NCBI RefSeq assembly: GCF_027359925.1
Contig: NZ_CP114767.1
Span: 2,108,001-2,172,000 of the forward strand
DNA: 64,000 nt
Source of the DNA: Hymenobacter canadensis
Lineage (GTDB): Bacteria; Bacteroidota; Bacteroidia; Cytophagales; Hymenobacteraceae
Reading direction: 5' to 3'
Of the stretch, positions 34,254-41,038 are shown piece after piece. Under the pieces are notes generated by a model. That model ran no database searches. It saw only the letters and a list, made by a program, of their open reading frames with translations, and had not been told where the DNA came from. The stretch's first letter is position 1, and every line of letters starts with the position of its first letter. Both the position numbers and the translations under genes were made by a program.

Positions 34254-34598
34254 ATTACATTGGCAGAAAAAGGGTTAGGGTGGTTTTAATGCTTGCCGAT
34301 TGAGCAGGTGGGAATTCCTCTCAGGCTTGACGCGCACAGACCCTCCGGCGCAACCAACGAACAAAGCACAACCAAAACCCCGCGCGCGGGGTATCTTTGC
34401 GGCTGCAAGTTCGACAAAAGCTGTCGTGTTAAGAAATTGAAAAGTATCCCGAACGTCGCAGAGCAGAGCGAAACATTGCGTTAGGATGGTGATTCTACTA
34501 CCCTAACGGAATGCCTCATCCTTGCTCCAAGCGCAACATGCTCTGCCTGCCGTTCAGGTTTTCTCTCTCAACCAGCCTCTCCCCCACACACTCCTTTA
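34254..34598. other. 345-bp divergent regulatory region, arginase/speA
   Basis: No gene seen. It contains a TATCTTTG element (34392-34399) reading toward speA, and an inverted pair GTTAGG/CCTAAC at about 34480-34508 in the speA leader of nearly 200 nt. On the minus side no convincing -7 element for arginase is seen. Confidence 0.5.
34392..34399 (+). promoter_or_regulatory. -7 promoter element TATCTTTG of speA
   Basis: Perfect TAnnTTTG match; speA starts 199 bases downstream, giving a long leader with an internal hairpin near 34480-34508. Confidence 0.55.
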
Positions 34599-35999
34599 AT
34601 GGATACCTACCACGACCTGATTTCCCAGACGTTTGACTTTCCTACCGATGAGTTTCAGGTAGAGCAAAATGAACTGCGCTTCCACGACATCGACCTGATG
34701 GCGCTGGTGAAGAAGCACGGCACGCCGCTGCGCCTGGCTTACCTGCCCAAAATCAGCAGCCAGATTCAGCGGGCGCAGGAATGGTTCCGGGCCGGCATCG
34801 AGAAAATCGGCTACCAGGGCAAATACTCCTACGCCTACTGCACCAAGGCCTCGCACTTCAGCTTTGTGGTGGAAGAAGCCCTCAAAAACGACGTGCATAT
34901 CGAAACGTCGTCGTGGTTTGACACCAACATCATCCGGGCCATGCACGCCAAGGGCAAGGTGCAGAAGGACACGTTCATCATCTGCAACGGCTTCAAAACC
35001 GACGAGTACAAGCACGAAATTACGCGCCTCATCAACGACGGCTTCGTGAACTGCATGCCCATCCTCGACTCGCCCAACGAGATAGAGTACTACCACGACA
35101 ACGTGCGCGAGAAGTGCAGCGTGGGCATGCGCCTGGCCTCCGACGAGGAGCCGCGCTTCCAGTTCTACACCTCGCGCCTGGGCATCCGCTATACTGACGC
35201 GCTGCCGCTCTGGGAGCAGAAAATCAAGGAAGATCCGCGCTTCGAGCTCACGATGCTGCATTACTTCATCAACACCGGCATCAAGGACACCAGCTACTAC
35301 TGGTCGGAGTTGAGCCGGTTTGTGCACAAGTACTGCGAGCTGCGCAAGGTGTGCCCCACGCTCACCACCATCGACATCGGCGGAGGCCTGCCCATCCAGA
35401 CCAGCATTCAGAAAGAGTACGACTACCCGTACATGATTGAGGAAGTGCTGCGCACCATCCAGCGCATCTGCGCCGAGGAAGGCGTGGCGGAGCCGGACAT
35501 TTTCACCGAGTTCGGCATCTTCACGGTGGGCGAGTCGGGCGCTACCATCTACAGCATTTTGGACGAGAAGCTGCAGAACGACAAGGAACTGTGGTACATG
35601 ATTGACGGCTCGTTTATCACCAACTTGCCCGACACTTGGGCCCTGAACCAGCGCTTCATCATGCTGGCCCTCAACGGCTGGAACAAGAAGTACAAGAAGA
35701 TTCAGCTCGGCGGCCTCACCTGCGACTCGCAGGACTACTACAACGCCGAGAAGCACATCTATCAGGTGTTTCTGCCCGAGCGCAAGCCCGCCGACGCCGA
35801 GCCGCTGTACGTAGGCTTCTTCCATACCGGCGCTTACCAGGAAAGCCTGAGTGGCTACGGCGGCGTGAAGCACTGCCTGATTCCGGCCCCCAAAATGGTG
35901 ATTCTGGACCGCGCCGAGGATGGCACCCTCACCGACCAGGTGTTTGCCGAAGAGCAGACCGCCGACTCCATGATGCGCATTCTGGGCTATCAGGCCTAA
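34599..35999 (+). CDS. speA: Arginine decarboxylase (biosynthetic, SpeA-type)
   Basis: A 466-residue PLP enzyme of the alanine-racemase-fold group. The PLP lysine is Lys83 in YCTKASHFS, and glycine-rich IDIGGGLPIQT (about residue 265) binds the cofactor phosphate; late motifs LTCDSQDYY and GAYQESLSGYGG complete the site. It converts arginine to agmatine, the first step to putrescine and spermidine. It is shorter than the 650-residue E. coli SpeA, as usual in Bacteroidota. Divergent arginase suggests shared control of arginine use. A hairpin GCGGGCC/GGCCCGC at 36019-36039 after the stop may be a weak terminator. Confidence 0.92.
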   Translation: MDTYHDLISQTFDFPTDEFQVEQNELRFHDIDLMALVKKHGTPLRLAYLPKISSQIQRAQEWFRAGIEKIGYQGKYSYAYCTKASHFSFVVEEALKNDVHIETSSWFDTNIIRAMHAKGKVQKDTFIICNGFKTDEYKHEITRLINDGFVNCMPILDSPNEIEYYHDNVREKCSVGMRLASDEEPRFQFYTSRLGIRYTDALPLWEQKIKEDPRFELTMLHYFINTGIKDTSYYWSELSRFVHKYCELRKVCPTLTTIDIGGGLPIQTSIQKEYDYPYMIEEVLRTIQRICAEEGVAEPDIFTEFGIFTVGESGATIYSILDEKLQNDKELWYMIDGSFITNLPDTWALNQRFIMLALNGWNKKYKKIQLGGLTCDSQDYYNAEKHIYQVFLPERKPADAEPLYVGFFHTGAYQESLSGYGGVKHCLIPAPKMVILDRAEDGTLTDQVFAEEQTADSMMRILGYQA

Positions 36000-36026
36000 G
36001 GATTCGGCAAGTTTCGGGCGGGCCGG

Positions 36027-36057
36027 TTGGAAGGCCCGCTTGGAACTGCTATTTTTG
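36027..36057 (+). promoter_or_regulatory. Promoter TTG-N20-TATTTTTG of the first small lipoprotein
   Basis: A -33 TTG at 36027-36029 and a -7 TATTTTTG at 36050-36057, 45 bases before the ATG; spacing is close to the Bacteroidota optimum. Confidence 0.6.
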
Positions 36058-36102
36058 GGTGTTAGCTCCTCTTTCTTAACCTGTTTACTTTCTGCCTCGA
36101 AA

Positions 36103-36258
36103 ATGAAAAAATTCTTCCTACTGGCCTCGGTGGCTGTTTTGGGGCTGAGCGCCTGCAACAAGGAAAAGTGCCCGGCCTACTCCAGCACCAAATCCGCCAA
36201 CCGCGTTTCGTCGCCGATTATGGCGTCGTCGGTGGCGGCTCCGGCTGCGCGCCAGTAG
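36103..36258 (+). CDS. Tiny lipoprotein of the CPAYS pair, copy 1
   Basis: A 51-residue protein: MKKFF signal, lipobox LSAC at Cys18, then NKEKCPAYSSTKSANR, a polar linker, PIMAS and an ARQ end. It matches copy 2 at 36477 in all landmarks (MKKFF, C-terminal to the lipobox KCPAYS-x-TK, PIMAS, RQ). The second cysteine and the CPAYS motif after lipidation are the only constant part beyond the signal, so they may be the working part. Own promoter and terminator indicate a single-gene unit. Function unknown; the mature part is only about 34 residues. Confidence 0.8.
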   Translation: MKKFFLLASVAVLGLSACNKEKCPAYSSTKSANRVSSPIMASSVAAPAARQ

Positions 36259-36309
36259 CCGTCCGGCAGCAGCTTCCACGGCTGCTGCTCTACCAGAAGT
36301 ATCCTCGAA

Positions 36310-36344
36310 GCCCGTTGCTGCCCTGTGCAGCAGCGGGCTTTTTG
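36310..36344 (+). terminator. Terminator after tiny lipoprotein 1
   Basis: Stem AGCCCGTTGCTGC against GCAGCAGCGGGCT with a five-base loop and a run of T. Confidence 0.88.
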
Positions 36345-36438
36345 CTGCGCTACCCAAATAATTTTTAGTGAATCACATTCTGCACAATTTAAAGAGCACC
36401 TCCACGTTAGAGGTGGATAAGCTTTCGTTCTTAGAGGG

Positions 36439-36468
36439 TTGCAAACAAAACGACCTTCTTTATATTGT
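36439..36468 (+). promoter_or_regulatory. Promoter TTG-N19-TATATTGT of tiny lipoprotein 2
   Basis: A -33 TTG at 36439-36441, 19-bp spacer and TATATTGT at 36461-36468, nine bases before the ATG. The -7 match is imperfect, but the spacing is exact. Confidence 0.5.
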
Positions 36469-36476
36469 ACAATAAC

Positions 36477-36626
36477 ATGAAAAAGTTTTTCCTTTTTTCC
36501 TTTGTAGGAATGGCCTCGCTGAGTTCGTGCCGCACCAAATGCCCTGCTTACTCCACCACCAAGCCGGCCACCCAGACAGCGGCCCCCATCATGGCCAGCG
36601 ACGCCGCCGCAACGCCCCGGCAGTAA
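36477..36626 (+). CDS. Tiny lipoprotein of the CPAYS pair, copy 2
   Basis: A 49-residue protein: MKKFFLF signal, lipobox LSSC at Cys18, then RTKCPAYSTTKPATQ, PIMASD and an end PRQ. It is clearly paralogous to the gene 219 bp upstream, with the sequence KCPAYS-x-TK and PIMAS kept and the linkers changed, which is the pattern of selected coding sequence. It is too short for usual gene finders. Promoter and terminator are its own. Function unknown; no homologue with known role comes to mind. Confidence 0.8.
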   Translation: MKKFFLFSFVGMASLSSCRTKCPAYSTTKPATQTAAPIMASDAAATPRQ

Positions 36627-36646
36627 GGGGTAGCCTCTCTAAATTG

Positions 36647-36689
36647 AAAACGCCTCCTGCTCTTATTTACCTGAGCAGGAGGCGTTTTT
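36647..36689. terminator. Terminator after tiny lipoprotein 2
   Basis: A perfect 16-bp stem AAAACGCCTCCTGCTC with its complement and a T-run; its A-run on the other side lets it also stop the converging GmhB-like gene. Confidence 0.9.
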
Positions 36690-36728
36690 GTGTGTAGCTC
36701 TACGGGCAGTAACCACCCGTTTCGGGCC

Positions 36729-37244
36729 TTATGACGCGCCCGCCAGTATCAGGTCGGTGGCGGCGGCCAGGTTGGGCACACGCGGCAGGAAAACCGCTGC
36801 TTCCTCCTCCCCTACCAGAATCCCGCGCACCCCCACCTTAGCGCCCGCCTGCATGTCGCGCAGCCGGTCGCCGACCAGCCAGCACTGCGCCGCCTCTAGT
36901 TGGAAGCGCGCCATGGCCTGCTCCAGCATCAGCGAATCGGGCTTACGCCTGAGCGACTCCGACACGCTGGGGTGGCCCGGCGCAAAGTACAGCGCATCGA
37001 GCGCGCTGTGGCAGGCCTGCTGCAGCTTCTGGTGGCAGGCCTGCACGTCGGCGGCCGTGTAAAGGCCCTTGGCGATACCGGCCTGGTTGGTGATGACGAT
37101 GAGGTAGTAGCCGGCGGCTTTGAGGCGCGCCAGGCTCTCGGGCACGTCTGGCAGCACCTCGAATTTCTCCAGCTCCCACACGTAGGTACCTACCTCCCGG
37201 TTGAGCACTCCGTCACGGTCCAGAAATACAGCTTTGTTGGTCAT
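36729..37244 (-). CDS. GmhB-like HAD-IIIA phosphatase
   Basis: A 171-residue HAD phosphatase: FLDRDGVLN with Asp9 and Asp11, ITNQAGIAKG, and RRKPDS plus WLVGDRLRDMQAG. This is the layout of D-glycero-manno-heptose-1,7-bisphosphate phosphatase (GmhB) and histidinol phosphatase. In typical GmhB the loop before the RKP motif holds a CxH...CxC zinc site; here the loop reads YFAPGHPSVSESLRRKP, with only the His kept and no Cys, so the zinc site is lost. A heptose role in LPS is plausible but not certain. Its 5' leader contains a remarkable tandem repeat (37251-37340). Confidence 0.85.
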   Translation of the reverse strand: MTNKAVFLDRDGVLNREVGTYVWELEKFEVLPDVPESLARLKAAGYYLIVITNQAGIAKGLYTAADVQACHQKLQQACHSALDALYFAPGHPSVSESLRRKPDSLMLEQAMARFQLEAAQCWLVGDRLRDMQAGAKVGVRGILVGEEEAAVFLPRVPNLAAATDLILAGAS

Positions 37245-37250
37245 GGTGAT

Positions 37251-37298
37251 GAGGTAACGAGGTAACGAGGTAACGAGGTAACGAGGTAACGAGGTAAC
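37251..37298 (-). repeat. Six tandem copies of an 8-bp unit in the leader of the GmhB-like gene
   Basis: Perfect GAGGTAAC units (plus strand). Directly joined to the 7-bp array at 37299-37340. Confidence 0.95.
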
Positions 37299-37340
37299 AG
37301 GTGACAGGTGACAGGTGACAGGTGACAGGTGACAGGTGAC
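37299..37340 (-). repeat. Six tandem copies of a 7-bp unit in the leader of the GmhB-like gene
   Basis: Perfect AGGTGAC units (plus strand), between the -7 element and the 8-bp array. Both unit types are open to slippage. Confidence 0.95.
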
Positions 37341-37347
37341 AAAGGTA
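37340..37347 (-). promoter_or_regulatory. -7 promoter element TACCTTTG of the GmhB-like gene
   Basis: Perfect match on the minus strand; the two tandem arrays lie between it and the start codon, i.e. in the transcribed leader of about 90 nt. Confidence 0.6.
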
Positions 37348-37384
37348 GCGGTGTGCCGGCCTGAGGCACCTTGTTTGTGCCTGC

Positions 37385-37392
37385 TACCTTTG
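37385..37392 (+). promoter_or_regulatory. -7 promoter element TACCTTTG of the protoporphyrinogen oxidase gene
   Basis: Perfect match, 74 bases before the ATG; the leader contains CATCACCTxxTCACC-type repeats (37425-37457). Confidence 0.6.
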
Positions 37393-37466
37393 TTACTTGT
37401 TATACCAGTGTCTATCCCTTATCGCCTCATCACCTGTCACCCCATCACCTCATCATCAACACCAAC

Positions 37467-38792
37467 ATGTCCATAGCAATTATCGGAGGCGGAATCTCGG
37501 GGCTTACGCTGGCCTGGCAGCTGCAGAAAGCTGGTGTCGCCTACGACCTGTTTGAGGCCGACGCCACGCCCGGCGGCTGTTTGCGCAGCCTGCCCCATCC
37601 GGCCGGCTACCTCCTCGAAACCGGCCCCAACTCCCTGCAACTCAGCGACGAGCTACAGGAGCTAATTACGGAGCTCGACCTAACCGACAAAATCCAGGAT
37701 GCCGCCGACGTCAGCAAGCACCGCTACGTGCTGCGCGACGGCCGCATTCAGGAGCTGCCCGGCTCGCCACCGGCCCTGCTCACCAGTAGCTTTTTCAGTT
37801 TGAAGGCCCGGTTCAGCTTGGTGCGGGAGCTGCTGCGGCCGGCCGCCGCGCCCAATCCGCAGGAAACGGTAGCCGGCTTTTTCCGCCGCCGCTTCGGGCC
37901 TGAGCTGGTCGATTATGCCGTGAATCCGTTCATTTCCGGCATCTACGCCGGCGACCCCGAGCAGCTGCTGATTCATAAGACGTTCGGGAAAGTGGCGGCG
38001 CTGGAGCAGCAGCACGGCTCGGTACTGCGTGGGCTGGCCAAAGCCGGGGGCGGCGCGGGCCGCAAGCGCATCATCACGCTGCAGGGCGGCATCCAGACCC
38101 TTACCGACGCACTGGCCGCCCGCCTCATCCACCGCCACGTAGGCCAACCCGTGCAGGCCCTGCAGCGCCTCCCCAACGGCCACTACCAGCTGCGCACAGT
38201 CGCCGGCCGCGAAAGCCAGCACGCGGCCCTGGTGCTGGCGCTGCCTACCTACGCCGCGGCGCCCCTGCTGCAGCCGCTGTTTCCGGAGGCGGCCGCAGCG
38301 CTGGCGGCCGTGCACTACCCGCCTATGGCCGCCATCTACACCGCCTACCAGCGCGCCGACGTGAGCCATCCGCTAAACGGCTTCGGGGCCCTAAGCCCCA
38401 AAATCGAGCAGCCCTACGCGGCCGGCACCATCTGGACCAGCGCCATTTTCCCCGACCGCGCCCCGGCCGGCCAGGTGCTGTTTACCACGTTTGTGGGCGG
38501 CACCCAGTACGAGGAACACGCCCGCCAGCCAGAAGCCACCCAGAAAGCCGCCGTGCACGCCGAGCTGAGCCAACTCTACGGAATCCGGGAGGGCGCGCAA
38601 CCTGCGTGGCAGTTCCGGTACTTTTGGGAGCGCGCCATTCCGCAGTTCGACCACCGCATCGTGGCCGCGCACGCCGCCGCCGATACGCTGCAAACCCAGA
38701 ATATCTGGAGCGCGGCCAACTGGCGCGGCGGCGTGGGCGTACCGGACTGCATCCGGCATGCCCGACAAATTGCTGCTCAGCTTGTTGCGTAG
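37467..38792 (+). CDS. Protoporphyrinogen oxidase (HemY/HemG flavoprotein type)
   Basis: A 441-residue FAD enzyme of heme synthesis. The N-terminus has the dinucleotide-binding motif IIGGGISGLTLAW and the family has ETGPNSLQ (about residue 52) and the C-terminal FAD segment NIWSAANWRGGVGVPDCIRHARQ. It oxidises protoporphyrinogen IX to protoporphyrin IX using oxygen. Length is near the usual 450-480. The frame is open 32 codons upstream, but the ATG at 37467 begins the FAD motif and lies after the promoter. No other hem gene is close. It is divergent from the GmhB-like gene. Confidence 0.9.
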   Translation: MSIAIIGGGISGLTLAWQLQKAGVAYDLFEADATPGGCLRSLPHPAGYLLETGPNSLQLSDELQELITELDLTDKIQDAADVSKHRYVLRDGRIQELPGSPPALLTSSFFSLKARFSLVRELLRPAAAPNPQETVAGFFRRRFGPELVDYAVNPFISGIYAGDPEQLLIHKTFGKVAALEQQHGSVLRGLAKAGGGAGRKRIITLQGGIQTLTDALAARLIHRHVGQPVQALQRLPNGHYQLRTVAGRESQHAALVLALPTYAAAPLLQPLFPEAAAALAAVHYPPMAAIYTAYQRADVSHPLNGFGALSPKIEQPYAAGTIWTSAIFPDRAPAGQVLFTTFVGGTQYEEHARQPEATQKAAVHAELSQLYGIREGAQPAWQFRYFWERAIPQFDHRIVAAHAAADTLQTQNIWSAANWRGGVGVPDCIRHARQIAAQLVA

Positions 38793-38910
38793 GCAGGGCC
38801 GGTAGCCCTGGGCCATCTGGCGGCCAAGAAGCCATTGGCGAGTTGCCAAACGGCTTTTTCGTCTTCGCCAGTTTCTGCATATTGCCGGGCGGGCGCACCA
38901 AAAACCCCTC

Positions 38911-38918
38911 TATCTTTG
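38911..38918 (+). promoter_or_regulatory. -7 promoter element TATCTTTG, leaderless configuration
   Basis: Perfect TAnnTTTG match ending four bases before the ATG of the mannosyltransferase gene. Confidence 0.7.
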
Positions 38919-38922
38919 TCCG

Positions 38923-39711
38923 ATGAATGACGGGCTCGTCCTGATACCAACCTACAATGAGCGCGAAAATGCGGAGCTGATCCTTCGCAAGGTCTTTTCG
39001 CTGCCCAAAGAGTTCGACGTGCTCATCATCGACGACGGCTCGCCGGACGGTACTGCGGCCATTGTGCGCGGGTTGATGGCGGAGTTTCCGAACCGGTTGT
39101 TTCTGGAAGAGCGCAGCGGTAAGCTGGGCTTGGGCACGGCCTACATCCACGGCTTCCGGTGGGCGCTGGAGCGCGGCTACCAGTATGTGTTTGAGATGGA
39201 CGCCGACTTCTCCCACAACCCCGACGACTTGGTGCGCCTCTACAACGCCTGCGCCCACGATGGCTACGACTTGGCCATTGGCTCGCGCTACATTCAGGGT
39301 GTGAACGTGGTCAACTGGCCCATGGACCGGGTGCTGATGTCGTACTTCGCCTCGGCCTACGTGCGCTTCATCACGGGCATGCCCATCCGCGACGCCACGG
39401 CGGGCTTCAAATGCTACACGGCCCGCGTGCTGCGCACCATCGAGCTGGACCGGATCCGGTTCGTGGGCTATGCCTTCCAGATTGAGATGAAGTGGCTGGC
39501 CTACAAGTATGTCTTCCGCATCAAGGAGGTGCCGATTATCTTCACCGACCGCACCCGCGGCACTTCCAAGATGAGCAAGGGCATCGTGCAGGAAGCCTTC
39601 CTGGGCGTCATCAAGATGAAGGTAGACAGCTGGTTCCGGCGCTTTGCCCCGGCCACGCCGCGCGCTACCGTTTCGACTGGCAGCGCAACCCCGGCGTCGG
39701 AAACCCGGTAA
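38923..39711 (+). CDS. Polyprenol monophosphomannose synthase-type GT2
   Basis: A 262-residue GT2 enzyme of the DPM1 type: VLIPTYNERENAELIL at the start, DDGSPDGT, the DxD-like motif in EMDADFSHNP, GSRYIQG and RDATAGFKCYTARVL. It should load a sugar, probably mannose, on polyprenyl phosphate to feed membrane glycosyltransferases such as the GT39 protein at 0.25-1.8 kb. It lacks C-terminal membrane segments, like soluble DPM1. The start is firm: the -7 element ends four bases upstream. TerC follows 60 bp later on the same strand. Confidence 0.9.
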   Translation: MNDGLVLIPTYNERENAELILRKVFSLPKEFDVLIIDDGSPDGTAAIVRGLMAEFPNRLFLEERSGKLGLGTAYIHGFRWALERGYQYVFEMDADFSHNPDDLVRLYNACAHDGYDLAIGSRYIQGVNVVNWPMDRVLMSYFASAYVRFITGMPIRDATAGFKCYTARVLRTIELDRIRFVGYAFQIEMKWLAYKYVFRIKEVPIIFTDRTRGTSKMSKGIVQEAFLGVIKMKVDSWFRRFAPATPRATVSTGSATPASETR

Positions 39712-39771
39712 GCGTAGCTGCAGCCGGCCCGCTGCGGCGTTTGGTTTTCCGGGCCATTAGCGGCGCTACCA

Positions 39772-40716
39772 ATGGAAATTACTCCCTGGTTCTGGGTGGG
39801 CTTCAATGCCTTCGTGCTGGCCATGCTGCTGCTCGATCTGCTGGTGTTCAACCGCCGGGCCCACGTGGTGCGCATGCGCGAAGCCTTGGGCTGGAGCGCC
39901 TTCTGGATTGCGCTGTCCCTCACGTTCAATTACCTGGTCTACCACTTCCTGGGGCGCACGGCCGCCCTGGAGTTCCTGACCGGCTATCTGATCGAGAAGT
40001 CGCTGAGCGTGGACAATCTGTTCGTGTTTCTGCTGGTGTTCAGCTACTTCAAGGTGCCGCCGCAGTACCAGCATAAGATTCTGTTCTGGGGGATTCTGGG
40101 GGCGCTGGTGCTGCGGGCTGTTTTCATTCTGGTGGGCGCGGCGCTGCTGGCCAAATTCCATTTCCTGCTCTATGTGCTGGGTGCCTTCCTGGTGTATACT
40201 GGCGTGAAGATGGCCACCAACGCCGGCGACCCCGAAATTGACCCCGACAGCAACCCGGTGGTGCGCTTCCTGAGCCGCCACCTGCCCATCACCAACCGCT
40301 TGCACGACGACCGGTTTCTGATCCGCCAAGACGGCCGGCTGTTTGCCACGCCCCTGCTGGTGGTGCTGGTGATGGTGGAAACCACCGACGTGGTATTTGC
40401 CGCCGATTCCATTCCGGCCATCCTGGCCGTCTCGCGCGACACGTTTATTGTGTACACCAGCAACGTGTTTGCGCTACTGGGGCTGCGGGCGCTGTACTTC
40501 GCCCTCGAAGGCCTGATGCGGCTGTTCCACTACCTGCAGTACGGCCTCTCGCTGATCCTCATCTTCATCGGGGCCAAGCTGCTGCTGTCCGAGGTCTACC
40601 ACATTCCGATGGGGATTTCGCTGGGCGTGGTGGGCGGTATTCTACTGCTTTCTGTGGTTGCCTCCGTGCTGTGGCCTAAAAAGGATGAGGTGAATCGTGA
40701 TGAGGTTATGAAGTAA
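39772..40716 (+). CDS. TerC/Alx family membrane protein
   Basis: A 314-residue protein with nine hydrophobic segments and the two TerC signatures SLSVDNLFVFLLVFSYF (about residues 75-91) and VETTDVVFAADSIPAILAVS (about 202-221), whose acidic residues within the membrane are thought to bind metal. Members export Mn2+ or load it on secreted proteins; others link to tellurite resistance. No ter gene cluster is seen. The gap to the mannosyltransferase gene is only 60 bp, too short for a yybP-ykoY riboswitch, and none is seen. Its end runs into a GTGATGA-type simple repeat, which even supplies its last codons (NRDEVMK). Confidence 0.9.
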   Translation: MEITPWFWVGFNAFVLAMLLLDLLVFNRRAHVVRMREALGWSAFWIALSLTFNYLVYHFLGRTAALEFLTGYLIEKSLSVDNLFVFLLVFSYFKVPPQYQHKILFWGILGALVLRAVFILVGAALLAKFHFLLYVLGAFLVYTGVKMATNAGDPEIDPDSNPVVRFLSRHLPITNRLHDDRFLIRQDGRLFATPLLVVLVMVETTDVVFAADSIPAILAVSRDTFIVYTSNVFALLGLRALYFALEGLMRLFHYLQYGLSLILIFIGAKLLLSEVYHIPMGISLGVVGGILLLSVVASVLWPKKDEVNRDEVMK

Positions 40717-40775
40717 TGGAGTGATGAAGTAATTTGGTGATGGGGTAATGAGGGGATGAAGTGATGAGGTAGCAG
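40690..40775. repeat. GTGATGA/GATGAAG degenerate simple repeat
   Basis: A run of 7-9-bp units like GTGATGAAG, starting inside the last codons of the TerC gene. It is inverted relative to the CATCACCTC run at 40966-41038. Confidence 0.75.
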
Positions 40776-40783
40776 GTATGGAC

Positions 40784-40944
40784 AAGCCCCAGCGGGGCGA
40801 CATATTGGTAGCCTTTGCCCGGCGCAACGACGATAAAGCCCCGGAGGGGCGACACTCTTACCGAACCGGTTAAGGTGTCGCCCCTCCGGGGCTTCCATTT
40901 TTCTACGGCGTTTTCTCTACTAATATGCCGCCCCTCCGGGGCTA
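40784..40944. repeat. Palindrome family G: four copies of AGCCCCGGAGGGGCGACA
   Basis: Two copies read plus (40784, 40836) and two minus (40873, 40924), making nested hairpins; the inner pair is nearly perfect over about 25 bp. It fills the gap between TerC and the converging GT51 gene. Confidence 0.85.
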
Positions 40945-40965
40945 CACCTCACCTCATTTCACCTC

Positions 40966-41038
40966 ACTACTTTTCACCCTATAATTTCATCACCTCATCA
41001 CGATTCACCTCATCACCCCATCACCTCATCACCAAAAG
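40966..41038. repeat. CATCACCTC degenerate simple repeat
   Basis: Units like CATCACCTCATCACC repeated up to the stop codon of the GT51 gene; the inverted partner of the repeat at 40690-40775. Confidence 0.75.

Noticed and set aside
37248..37345. The tandem arrays at 37.25-37.34 kb as a CRISPR array.
   Set aside because: Units are only 7-8 bp, have no spacers and there are no cas genes; it is a simple tandem repeat.
39712..39771. A manganese (yybP-ykoY) riboswitch before terC.
   Set aside because: The gap is only 60 bp and no matching core was seen.
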